Below, piece after piece: positions 1 through 6,098 of a stretch of DNA of 6,506 nucleotides. Below the pieces are notes generated by a model. The model worked only from the letters and a program-made list of their open reading frames with translations. It had not been told where the DNA came from and ran no database searches. Within the stretch, counting starts at the first letter, position 1. Each line of letters opens with the position of its first letter. The translations under genes and the position numbers were made by a program. Source of the DNA: Treponema sp. (GTDB lineage Bacteria; Spirochaetota; Spirochaetia; Treponematales; Breznakiellaceae); contig JAIRNB010000094.1 in assembly GCA_031258265.1 (NCBI GenBank), positions 1 through 6,506 on the forward strand. Reading direction: 5' to 3'.

Positions 1-20
1 TGGGAAGTATTTGCACGGCC

Positions 21-407
21 ATGGCGATTCAGTTGAATAAGCGGGGGGTATACCTGTTTTTCGCCGCCTTTTTTCTTCAGACCGGTTTTTTTCTGTTCCT
101 CCTGGCCCTGCGGATTTTCCCCCTCCGCTTTTCCGAAAGCTGGCCCCTCCTTTCCGTTTTTGCCGGGCTTTCCCTGTTCCCCGCGGGCTGGCGCCGCTTT
201 GGGGCCCTCCGTACCGGCTACGTGGTTCCTTCCATCGCGTTTGTGCTTCTGGGCCTGGCCCTTCTGGTTTTTTCTTTTGACCTGGTCGCTTTTTCTTTCC
301 GTCAGTTTATGCTGGACTGGTGGCCCCTCCTTGTTGTTCTGGCCGGCCTGGTACTGGTTCTTGTATCCCTTGGTTCAAAATCCAGTGCCGGGGATCCAAA
401 ACGGTGA
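21..407 (+). CDS. Small four-helix integral membrane protein of unknown function (possibly N-terminally partial)
   Basis: This 128-residue protein is almost entirely hydrophobic. Likely membrane helices lie at about residues 10-29, 40-57, 67-86 and 101-117, and the tail is short and polar (ends SSAGDPKR). Two segments resemble each other: SWPLLSVFAGL near residue 40 and WWPLLVVLAGL near residue 100. This hints at a duplicated two-helix unit, a layout seen in small LiaF/DUF5668-like membrane proteins; that family link is inference from motif style only. The ATG at 21 has no good Shine-Dalgarno (GGAAG at 3-7 is 13 bases away), and the frame is open to the left edge, so the real start may be upstream of the window. 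The stop TGA (405-407) overlaps a GTG that could start the next gene, suggesting cotranscription. No enzymatic motif is visible. The existence of the gene is fairly secure; its function is unknown. Confidence 0.7.
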   Translation: MAIQLNKRGVYLFFAAFFLQTGFFLFLLALRIFPLRFSESWPLLSVFAGLSLFPAGWRRFGALRTGYVVPSIAFVLLGLALLVFSFDLVAFSFRQFMLDWWPLLVVLAGLVLVLVSLGSKSSAGDPKR

Positions 408-2236
408 GGCCGGGCTTTTTTTTTATCCGAAGGGAGCCTAATACCCAAGAAACGTCCGCCTTCCGGCGGGGGAGTCTCGGTGCAATAAAGCTGCCAGGCG
501 GTTCAATTCCCAGGCGGCGGGATGCGGAGCCCCGGCATAAAATAAAAAAAGTCCGCAGGACTTTTTCTTCCCGAGCGAAGACACTCCGCCGCCCCGCGGC
601 GGAGTTCTTCATTTTTCCCCTGGCATTCCTTTTTTTGTTTGCTCCCGTTCAGGGTTTTGGACAGAATAGCTATCCGGGGCTGGCGGAGGAAATCCGGGCC
701 CTTAGCGAATCGGGGATTCCCTCCCTGATGCAGCGGGCCCTGGATCAGATCCGCCAGCGGAACCTGGGGAACAGCGAGTTTGGCAGGATCATGAACGCCG
801 TCAACATCAATCTTTTCCGGCGGCTCTACCCGGACATAAAGATTCAGTCCTCCGCGGCGGACCCCCCGCAGTCCCACAACTACGCAAAGATACTGCGGAA
901 TGTGGAACAGGGGCTTTACACCGCCCCCGGCGCTTCTTCCGATTACCTGGAATGTGTCCTGCCCTTTTTGGCCTACCTCGACGAGACCCGGCAGGACCGG
1001 CTTCTCCCCTGCCTTCCCGATCTAAGGAGGGCGGCGGCCCTGAATCCCGGTTCAGTGCTGGCCCCCTTTTTTATGGGGCTGATCTATGAACGGACCGGCA
1101 GCTCCCCGGAGGCGGAGGCGGCCTACCGCCGGGTCCTGGGGATTTCCCCGGAATGCTATCCGGCCAGTCTGGCCCAGGCCAGACTCAAAGAGCTTGCCGG
1201 GGACCATGACGGGGCGCTGCGGATTATTCAGGAACTGGTCCTGGACTTCCCCGATAACGCCGCGGTTAAGCGGCAGCTTGCCGTTGCCTACTACCACCAG
1301 AAAGACTGGTCCAGGGCGCAAAACGCCATTGCCGAAGCTCTGCGGCTGAACCCCAGGGACGGGCAACTCCTCCTGATCCAGGCCCACATCCTTGTGGAAC
1401 AGGGCCGCTTTATCCCCGCCCAGCGGCCCCTGGATCAGTACGCCTCTATTAACGCCCAGGACCCCTTTTATCTTTTTCTCCGGGCCAGAGTCCAGGCGGA
1501 GGGCCTGGGGAACCAGGATGCGGCCCTGAACTACCTCCGCTCCCTTATCCGTTCCGGCAGTCCCCCGGCGGGTTCCCTGGTTTACACCGCCCGGCTTCTT
1601 TTGGAATCCTCCAGGGAAGAGGATCAGAGTGAAGGCCGTTCCCTGCTTAAACGTCTTTTGGAGGGGGACCCCTCCGCGGATGTAATCCGCATGGCGGTGC
1701 GGGACGGCATTACCCGCCGGGACTGGCAGGCCGCCAAGAACTACCTGGCCCCCCTTTTGAAGGAAAGCCCCCAAAGCCAGGACCTCCTAAGCGCCTATAC
1801 CATAGAGCAGGGGCTGGGGAACAACGCCGCCGCCCTTTCTTACGCCAGGGAACTGTACGACCGGAACCCCGCCGCCGATGAGGGGGCGGAAGCTTATATT
1901 TCCGCCCTTATAGAAACAGGCCGCCAGGCCGAGGCGGGCCGCCTTATCGAAAGCCGCCTGGCTTCCGCCGCCGGGGATACCCAGAAAAGCCGTTACTACT
2001 ACCTCCGCAGCCGGATTCGCGGCAGCGATGATCAGATAGTAGCGGACCTGCGGGCCAGCCTTTTCGCCGACCCCCGGAACCTTTCATCCATGATCGCCAT
2101 GTTCGAGTTTTACCATTTCCGCCGGCCTGAAAAGGCCCGGGCCCTAATCTACCTTCGCCAGGCCCTGGCCCTGGACCCCTCCAACCCCCAGCTCCGCCGT
2201 TATGCCGGGGAATACCCGGAGGTTTTAGGGAATTAG
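404..2236 (+). CDS. Exported tetratricopeptide-repeat (TPR) protein; start uncertain
   Basis: The body from about 1040 to 2200 is a run of roughly ten or eleven TPR-like helix pairs of about 34 residues. The clearest unit contains AVAYYHQKDWSRAQNAIAEA followed by LRLNPRD; others end in GISPEC, LDFPDN, ADPRN and ALDPSN. TPR arrays are protein-binding scaffolds; no catalytic domain is visible. Before the array, the codons at 605-655 encode a hydrophobic stretch (FFIFPLAFLFLFAPVQG) that looks like a signal peptide, so the protein probably acts outside the cytoplasm. The start is a problem. No in-frame ATG, GTG or TTG lies just before the signal peptide. GTG at 404 is the nearest canonical codon. 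It has a weak GGGGA 9 bases upstream and overlaps the previous stop, but it puts about 67 Arg-rich residues, encoded by hairpin DNA, in front of the signal peptide. An ATT at 611 with GGAG six bases upstream is an alternative. An ATG at 320 is unlikely because it overlaps the upstream gene by 88 bases. The stop is TAG, and the array ends close to it, so the C-terminus is complete. Confidence 0.85.
   Translation: MRPGFFFIRREPNTQETSAFRRGSLGAIKLPGGSIPRRRDAEPRHKIKKVRRTFSSRAKTLRRPAAEFFIFPLAFLFLFAPVQGFGQNSYPGLAEEIRALSESGIPSLMQRALDQIRQRNLGNSEFGRIMNAVNINLFRRLYPDIKIQSSAADPPQSHNYAKILRNVEQGLYTAPGASSDYLECVLPFLAYLDETRQDRLLPCLPDLRRAAALNPGSVLAPFFMGLIYERTGSSPEAEAAYRRVLGISPECYPASLAQARLKELAGDHDGALRIIQELVLDFPDNAAVKRQLAVAYYHQKDWSRAQNAIAEALRLNPRDGQLLLIQAHILVEQGRFIPAQRPLDQYASINAQDPFYLFLRARVQAEGLGNQDAALNYLRSLIRSGSPPAGSLVYTARLLLESSREEDQSEGRSLLKRLLEGDPSADVIRMAVRDGITRRDWQAAKNYLAPLLKESPQSQDLLSAYTIEQGLGNNAAALSYARELYDRNPAADEGAEAYISALIETGRQAEAGRLIESRLASAAGDTQKSRYYYLRSRIRGSDDQIVADLRASLFADPRNLSSMIAMFEFYHFRRPEKARALIYLRQALALDPSNPQLRRYAGEYPEVLGN
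456..469. repeat. Short perfect hairpin, 5-bp stem
   Basis: CCGCC (456-460) and GGCGG (465-469) flank a TTCC loop. It is the first of three hairpins between the membrane-protein stop and the signal-peptide codons of the TPR gene. Alone it is weak evidence; its interest comes from the company of the two stronger hairpins at 546 and 577. Confidence 0.4.
546..566. terminator. Perfect 9-bp hairpin with A-tract/T-tract, terminator-like, inside the extended TPR frame
   Basis: AAAAAGTCC (546-554) pairs perfectly with GGACTTTTT (558-566) around a GCA loop. A stem flanked by A and T tracts has the shape of a bidirectional intrinsic terminator and could end the transcript of the membrane-protein gene. 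If it works as one, the TPR gene needs its own start of transcription downstream, which argues against the GTG start at 404. It could equally be a palindromic repeat unit with no termination role. The pairing is seen directly; the function is inferred. Confidence 0.5.
577..610. repeat. Long GC-rich palindrome just before the TPR signal-peptide codons
   Basis: CTCCGCCGC (584-592) pairs with GCGGCGGAG (596-604) around a CCC loop. The stem extends outwards with GAAGA (577-581) against TCTTC (606-610) after a small internal mismatch. The right arm supplies a GGAG six bases before the ATT at 611, so folding could hide a ribosome-binding site for an alternative TPR start. The perfect stem with a three-base loop matches the style of the other repeats in this window. 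Confidence 0.5.
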
Positions 2237-2251
2237 TATCTTGTGGATTTT

Positions 2252-2389
2252 GGGCGCATCCCCGCCCTTGCTAAAGCAAGGGCGGGGACCGGGCTATCGC
2301 TGCAATCTTTTGCCCTGCGGGCAAAAGTATTTCCGCTCTATCCCTCGCGCAATTAAAGCAAGCGTAGCTTGTAAATTAAACCAATGTGG
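2252..2389. repeat. Modular hairpin repeat, copy A
   Basis: This copy starts 15 bases after the TPR stop. It begins with GGGCGCATCCCCG and contains a perfect 13-bp hairpin (2259-2271 with 2276-2288, loop TAAA) followed by ACCGGGCT. A second perfect hairpin follows (TTTTGCCC 2308-2315 with GGGCAAAA 2319-2326). The copy closes with a 50-base tail (2340-2389) holding the small hairpin AGCAAGC-GTA-GCTTGT. The head and tail are repeated at 6330-6506: the 13-base head and the 13 bases after the first hairpin are identical, and the tail matches at 46 of 50 positions by my alignment. The hairpins between them differ. The first hairpin may also help end the TPR transcript, although no T-tract follows it. 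No ORF of substance lies inside. Confidence 0.8.
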
Positions 2390-2403
2390 CTTCGCGTAGC
2401 GCC
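2383..2403. repeat. AATGYGGC module 1
   Basis: AATGTGGC at 2383-2390 leads into GGC-N10-GCC (GGCTTCGCGTAGCGCC, 2388-2403). The same arrangement, a GGC, eight bases, then GCGCC, recurs at 2488-2503. It follows directly on the end of repeat copy A and begins a series of related words at 2426, 2483 and 2526. Confidence 0.45.
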
Positions 2404-2425
2404 TCCGTATGCCCCCAAATTGGGA

Positions 2426-2450
2426 AATGCGGCTTAGCTTTAGCTAAGCC
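2426..2450. repeat. AATGCGGC module 2 with perfect 8-bp hairpin
   Basis: AATGCGGC (2426-2433) overlaps a perfect hairpin: GGCTTAGC (2431-2438) pairs with GCTAAGCC (2443-2450) around a TTTA loop. The TTTA loop is shared with the hairpin at 2532-2549 and is the complement of the TAAA loop in copy A, although the stems differ. Confidence 0.55.
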
Positions 2451-2458
2451 AGCGGCAG

Positions 2459-2503
2459 GCAAGCGCAGCTTGTTTATTTGACAATGCGGCATGGCTTAGC
2501 GCC
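2459..2503. repeat. Third, degenerate copy of the repeat tail
   Basis: This stretch reads GCAAGCGCAGCTTGT, then an AT-rich linker, then CAATGCGGC and GCGCC. It aligns with the tail of copy A from 2358 to 2403 with several substitutions and small indels. The GCAAGC/GCTTGT hairpin and the AATGYGGC word are both kept. It shows that the tail module exists apart from the head of the element. Confidence 0.5.
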
Positions 2504-2525
2504 AGAAAATACCCCGAAATTTATT

Positions 2526-2550
2526 AATGCGCCCCAGCTTTAGCTGGGGT
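2526..2550. repeat. AATGCGCC module with perfect 7-bp hairpin
   Basis: AATGCGCC (2526-2533) runs into CCCCAGC (2532-2538), which pairs with GCTGGGG (2543-2549) around a TTTA loop. A flanking G-T wobble (2531/2550) can extend the stem. The layout is the same as the module at 2426 with a different stem sequence. Confidence 0.5.
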
Positions 2551-2551
2551 A

Positions 2552-2570
2552 GTGCGCGCAGTGCGCGCAC
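2552..2570. repeat. Alternating GC palindrome / short tandem repeat
   Basis: GTGCGCGC (2552-2559) pairs with GCGCGCAC (2563-2570) around a three-base loop. The same bases can be read as two tandem copies of GTGCGCGCA. Alternating purine-pyrimidine tracts can adopt Z-DNA, but no function is shown. Confidence 0.45.
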
Positions 2571-2572
2571 GG

Positions 2573-2595
2573 CCCAAAACCTCAGGTTTGGGCTG
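2573..2595. repeat. Imperfect hairpin at the end of the intergenic array
   Basis: The left arm CCCAAAACCT and right arm AGGTTTGGG (extendable by a flanking G-C pair) are complementary with one bulged A and a very short loop. No T-run follows on either strand, so it does not look like a standard intrinsic terminator for either converging gene. Between here and the kinase stop at 2686 I see only a weak 6-bp AGCCGG-type inverted repeat and no gene. Confidence 0.4.
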
Positions 2596-2685
2596 GAACT
2601 AAAGCTGGCATCCATGCCATTTTTTAGCACGTCTATCACAGCCGGCCCCGAAGTGCGCCGCCCCCGGCTTTCGGCAGAATCCCCT

Positions 2686-3447
2686 TTACTCGTACTCCAC
2701 CACGTTTACCTGACGCAGGAGGAATTCCCGCTCCTCCGGCCGGCCTTTCACAAGCTGGGAGGCGGAGACAATGGAAATCCACTTTTCCACATACTGCCGG
2801 GCGGTGTCGCTTTTTTTACAGAAAAGGGAAAGGTACTTCTCCGCTATCTCCGGGGCGCCGGGAAAGGCATCCCGGTAAAAGTGAAAGATAAGCCAGGTTT
2901 GGGCGGCGTCGGCGGAGGCGTTCCCCTGGGAGGCATGGGACCAGTCGATGATGTAAGCCTGGCCGTCCCCGGTGATAACGATGTTGCTGGGGGTAAAATC
3001 ACCGTGGCAAAGTTTGCTGTGCCGGGGCATGCTGTCCAGCCGGGTGTGGAGTTCATAGCGGATAGTGGCGTCCAGGCCGCTGGCCCGGATTTTCCGGTGC
3101 ATCTTGTCGATAAGGACCGGAAGCCGGGTAGCGCCGCAGCCGTGCATTTCCAGTTGAATATCCACGAAGCGGTCAAGGTATTCGTCAAGGCGGGAAGGCT
3201 CCTTCTTCATCATGTCCAGCAGGGTGGTTCCCTCGATGTACTCCCACACAATAGCCCATTTACCGTCAATCCTGGTAACTTCCAGAATCTTCGGCACTTT
3301 GAGTTTTGTCTCCCCCGCCGCGGCCAGGTTCAGGGCCTCGTTAAAAACATCGGAGGCAGGGTATTCCGCCCCCATAACCTTGTAGACCTTGCCGTCTTCC
3401 AGGTAGATCGTCTTATTGGGACGCTCAACAATAATCGTCCTGCTCAT
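2686..3447 (-). CDS. APH-fold small-molecule kinase, translationally coupled to adhE
   Basis: This 253-residue protein belongs to the aminoglycoside phosphotransferase/choline-kinase fold superfamily. Visible motifs in order are: a candidate ATP-binding lysine in KVYKV (K20/K23); a candidate helix-C glutamate in FNEAL (E36); a hinge VWEYIEGTTLLD (67-78); the catalytic loop LCHGDFTPSNIVI (146-158) with D150 as catalytic base and N155 as a metal ligand; and YIIDWSHA (165-172) with D168 as the second metal ligand. All key residues are present, so an active kinase is likely. The substrate is unknown. Homologues are often labelled aminoglycoside phosphotransferase, but nothing here supports a resistance role. 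Its ATG overlaps the adhE stop (ATGA, 3447-3444), and GGGGAGG lies seven bases upstream, so it is probably made from the adhE transcript. The stop is TAA, and the length is near normal for small members of the family. I see no clear terminator after it. Confidence 0.9.
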   Translation of the reverse strand: MSRTIIVERPNKTIYLEDGKVYKVMGAEYPASDVFNEALNLAAAGETKLKVPKILEVTRIDGKWAIVWEYIEGTTLLDMMKKEPSRLDEYLDRFVDIQLEMHGCGATRLPVLIDKMHRKIRASGLDATIRYELHTRLDSMPRHSKLCHGDFTPSNIVITGDGQAYIIDWSHASQGNASADAAQTWLIFHFYRDAFPGAPEIAEKYLSLFCKKSDTARQYVEKWISIVSASQLVKGRPEEREFLLRQVNVVEYE

Positions 3448-6071
3448 TTTCCGGCCTCCCCGTAGTAGGCATTCAGGTACATTTGCTTAATTTCCCCGAT
3501 CAACGGGTAGCGGGGATTAGCCCCGGTACACTGATCGTCAAAGGCCGCCTCGCTCATCTCATCCAGCCGGGCCAGGAAATCTTTTTCCTCGATGCCGTAA
3601 TCCTTAATAGTTTTTCTAATCCCCACCTGCTCCTTTAGTTCCTCTATCGCGGCGATAAGGTTTTCCAGCTTTTCCTCATCGCTTTCACCCCCAAGCTCCA
3701 GAGCCCGGGCGATTCCGGCGTAGCGGGAAAGGGTATGGGGATGATCGTATTGGGAAAAGGCCGCCATCTTAACCGGGACTTCCGCGGCGTTATAGCGGAG
3801 AACCTCGGATATTAAGAGGGCGTTGGCAATGCCGTGGGGCAGATGGTGATAGGCCCCCAGTTTGTGGGCCATGGAATGGCAGACCCCCAGGAAGGCATTG
3901 GCAAAGGCCATGCCGGCAACGGTAGCGGCGTTGGCCATTTTCTCCCTGGCCTCCGGGTCTTCCGGCCCCAAATCGTAGGCCCTGGGCAGGTACTGGAAGA
4001 TAATTTTTATTGCCTGGATCGCAAGACCGTCGGTAAAATCCGTAGCCATGACCGAGGCATAGGCTTCCAGGGCGTGGGTTAAGGCGTCAATGCCGCTGGC
4101 GCTGGTCAGGGATTTAGGGGCGTTCATCTGGAGGTCAATGTCTATAACAGCCATGTCCGGCAGAAGTTCGTAGTCCGCCAGGGGGTATTTCATCCCCGCC
4201 GCCTCATCGGTAATCACCGCAAAGGGGGTTACTTCACTCCCGGTCCCGGCGCTGGTGGGTATTGCGATAAAGTAAGCCTTTTGTCCCATTTTAGGAAAAC
4301 TGTAGACCCGCTTTCTAATATCCATAAAGCGCATAGCCATGGATGCGAAATCCGCTTCAGGATGTTCGTAGAGTACCCACATGATCTTGGCGGCGTCCAT
4401 GGCGGAACCGCCCCCCAGGGCAATAATAGCGTCGGGCTGGAAAGATGCCATCCGTTCCGCCCCCTTCCTGGCGCAGGCCAGGCTGGGGTCCGGCTCCACA
4501 TCAAAGAAGGTCTCATGGGCAATCCCCAGTTGATCCAGTTTTTCGCCGGTGCTTTTCGTGTAACCGTTTTTGTAGAGGAAGCTGTCGGTAACAATAAAGA
4601 CCCGCTTCTTGTCCATCACGGTTTTCAGCTCCTCCAGAGCCAGGGGGAGACATCCCCGTTTGATATATATTTTTTCCGGCGCCCGGAACCAGAGCATGTT
4701 TTCCCTCCTCTCCGCCACGGTCTTAATGTTCAACAGATGTTTTACCCCCACATTTTCCGCCACCGAATTCCCCCCCCAGGAACCGCAGCCCAGGGTAAGG
4801 GAGGGGAGGAGCTTGAAGTTGTACAGATCCCCAATACCCCCGTGGGCGGAGGGGGTATTCAACACGATACGGCAGGTCTTCATCCGCAGGCTGAATTCCT
4901 CAAGCTTGGTTTTTTTTACCGGGTCCAGGTAGAGACTAGCGGTGTGGCCGTAACCCCCGTCCCGGATTAGGGGTTCCGCTTTATTCAGGGCGTCCTCCCA
5001 ATCATCTGCCCGATACATAGCCAGAACCGGGGAAAGTTTTTCATGGGCAAATTCTTCACTTGGTTCAGTATTGTTCACTTCCCCTATCAGAATTTTGATG
5101 CCAGGGGGAAGTCGGACCCCCGCAAGTTCCGCAATCCTGACGGCGCTTTGGCCGACAATTTTCGCATTCAACGCGCCGTTCACCAGGATAGTCTTCCGAA
5201 CCTTGTCAAGTTCAGCGGGCTTCAGGAAGTAGCAGCCCCGGTAGGCAAATTCCAGCTTCACCCTGTCATAAATATCATCCAGGGCAATAACCGACTGTTC
5301 ACTGGCGCAGATCATCCCGTTATCAAAAGTCTTGGAAAGAATTATAGAATTTACCGCCAGTTTAATGTCCGCGCTGGAATCAATAAGCGCCGGCACATTC
5401 CCGGAACCCACCCCAATAGCGGGTTTGCCGGAGGAATAGGCCGCCTTTACCATGCCCGGCCCTCCGGTAGCCAGAATTATGTCCGCCTCCCTCATTACCA
5501 GGTTAGTCAATTCCAGGCCGGGCTCGTCTATCCAGCCAATGATCCCCGCGGGGGCCCCGGCTTTTACCGCCGCCTCCAGAACAATCCGGGCCGCCTCGTT
5601 GCTGCAGTTCTTCGCCCGGGGGTGGGGGGAAATGATGATCCCGTTCCGGGTTTTCAGGCAGATCAAGGATTTAAAGATCACCGTGGATGTGGGGTTGGTA
5701 GTAGGAATAACCGCCGCCACCACCCCAACAGGTTCCGCCACCTTTTTGATCCCAAAAACCGGATCTTCCCCGATAATCCCGCAGGTCTTAGTATCCCTGT
5801 AGGCGTTGTAGATATACTCCGCCGCGTAGTGGTTTTTGATAACCTTATCTTCCACCACCCCCATACCGGTTTCTTCCACCGCCATCTTCGCCAGGGGAAT
5901 CCGCGCCCGGTTCGCCGCCTCCGCCGCGGCAAAGAAGATCCTGTCCACCTCCTCCTGGGAGAACCGGGCAAAATCCGCCTGCGCCTTCCGGATTTCCCCA
6001 AGGACTTCCTCAAGACTGTCAATGTCCTTTACCGGCCCGCGGGTCTTTTTTTGTGCCATAAACATCCTCAT
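3444..6071 (-). CDS. adhE: Bifunctional aldehyde-alcohol dehydrogenase AdhE
   Basis: AdhE converts acetyl-CoA to acetaldehyde and then to ethanol, using two NADH, as a terminal step of fermentation; in known cases it forms cytoplasmic spirosome filaments. The 875-residue product is close to the 891 residues of the E. coli enzyme and appears complete. Residues ~20-450 are the CoA-acylating aldehyde dehydrogenase domain, with TNPTST (125-130), LATGGPGMVKAAYSSGKPAIG (split here at 200-219), and the nucleophile C255 in NGMICASEQS. Residues ~465-870 are the iron-dependent alcohol dehydrogenase domain, with GGGSAMDAAK (553-562) for the dinucleotide and candidate Fe ligands D662, H666 (GIDALTHALEAY), H732 (CHSMAHKLG) and H746 (LPHG). 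These lie a constant nine residues beyond the E. coli positions. The C-terminal DDQCTGANPRYPLI block is intact. ATGs at 6071, 6065 and 6059 are all possible starts; 6071 has GGGGAAG eight bases upstream and is used here. The gene leads an operon with the kinase. No Rex-type operator was recognised upstream. Confidence 0.98.
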   Translation of the reverse strand: MRMFMAQKKTRGPVKDIDSLEEVLGEIRKAQADFARFSQEEVDRIFFAAAEAANRARIPLAKMAVEETGMGVVEDKVIKNHYAAEYIYNAYRDTKTCGIIGEDPVFGIKKVAEPVGVVAAVIPTTNPTSTVIFKSLICLKTRNGIIISPHPRAKNCSNEAARIVLEAAVKAGAPAGIIGWIDEPGLELTNLVMREADIILATGGPGMVKAAYSSGKPAIGVGSGNVPALIDSSADIKLAVNSIILSKTFDNGMICASEQSVIALDDIYDRVKLEFAYRGCYFLKPAELDKVRKTILVNGALNAKIVGQSAVRIAELAGVRLPPGIKILIGEVNNTEPSEEFAHEKLSPVLAMYRADDWEDALNKAEPLIRDGGYGHTASLYLDPVKKTKLEEFSLRMKTCRIVLNTPSAHGGIGDLYNFKLLPSLTLGCGSWGGNSVAENVGVKHLLNIKTVAERRENMLWFRAPEKIYIKRGCLPLALEELKTVMDKKRVFIVTDSFLYKNGYTKSTGEKLDQLGIAHETFFDVEPDPSLACARKGAERMASFQPDAIIALGGGSAMDAAKIMWVLYEHPEADFASMAMRFMDIRKRVYSFPKMGQKAYFIAIPTSAGTGSEVTPFAVITDEAAGMKYPLADYELLPDMAVIDIDLQMNAPKSLTSASGIDALTHALEAYASVMATDFTDGLAIQAIKIIFQYLPRAYDLGPEDPEAREKMANAATVAGMAFANAFLGVCHSMAHKLGAYHHLPHGIANALLISEVLRYNAAEVPVKMAAFSQYDHPHTLSRYAGIARALELGGESDEEKLENLIAAIEELKEQVGIRKTIKDYGIEEKDFLARLDEMSEAAFDDQCTGANPRYPLIGEIKQMYLNAYYGEAGK
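3455..3461 (-). promoter_or_regulatory. Strong Shine-Dalgarno for the kinase, inside the adhE 3' end
   Basis: The minus strand reads GGGGAGG seven bases before the kinase ATG at 3447. This near-ideal site sits in the last codons of adhE and fixes the kinase start at the ATGA overlap. Independent re-initiation as well as coupling is therefore plausible. Confidence 0.75.
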
Positions 6072-6079
6072 CTCCGGAA

Positions 6080-6086
6080 CTTCCCC
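6080..6086 (-). promoter_or_regulatory. Shine-Dalgarno of adhE, with alternative sites for downstream ATGs
   Basis: The minus strand reads GGGGAAG eight bases before the ATG at 6071. A GGAG (6075-6072) is correctly placed six bases before the ATG at 6065, and a GAGG (6069-6066) six bases before the ATG at 6059. The protein would differ by only two or four residues (MRMF), so the choice has little functional weight. Confidence 0.5.
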
Positions 6087-6098
6087 AAAGTCGCGATT

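Noticed and set aside
500..510. GGTTCAATTCC, resembling a tRNA T-loop
   Set aside because: The flanking bases do not form a T-stem beyond two pairs, and no acceptor, D or anticodon arms can be built around it. The nearby CCAGGCGG direct repeat is probably chance.
1052..1774. Minus-strand open frame (240 codons) opposite the TPR gene
   Set aside because: The plus strand carries clear TPR repeats. The minus product is Gly/Pro/Val-rich with no domain.
2252..2595. CRISPR array
   Set aside because: Spacings are irregular, repeats are imperfect, hairpin stems vary, and no cas gene is present.
2606..2625. TGGCA-TCCA-TGCCA followed by six T, a possible plus-strand terminator
   Set aside because: The stem is only five base pairs and lies 370 bases beyond the TPR stop. 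It is too weak to call on its own.
2527..3465. Long plus-strand open frame (312 codons) opposite the kinase
   Set aside because: It is antisense to a gene with intact kinase motifs. Its translation is low-complexity and Gly/Val/Pro-rich with no recognisable domain, and its start lies in hairpin DNA. It is a shadow caused by GC-rich codon usage.
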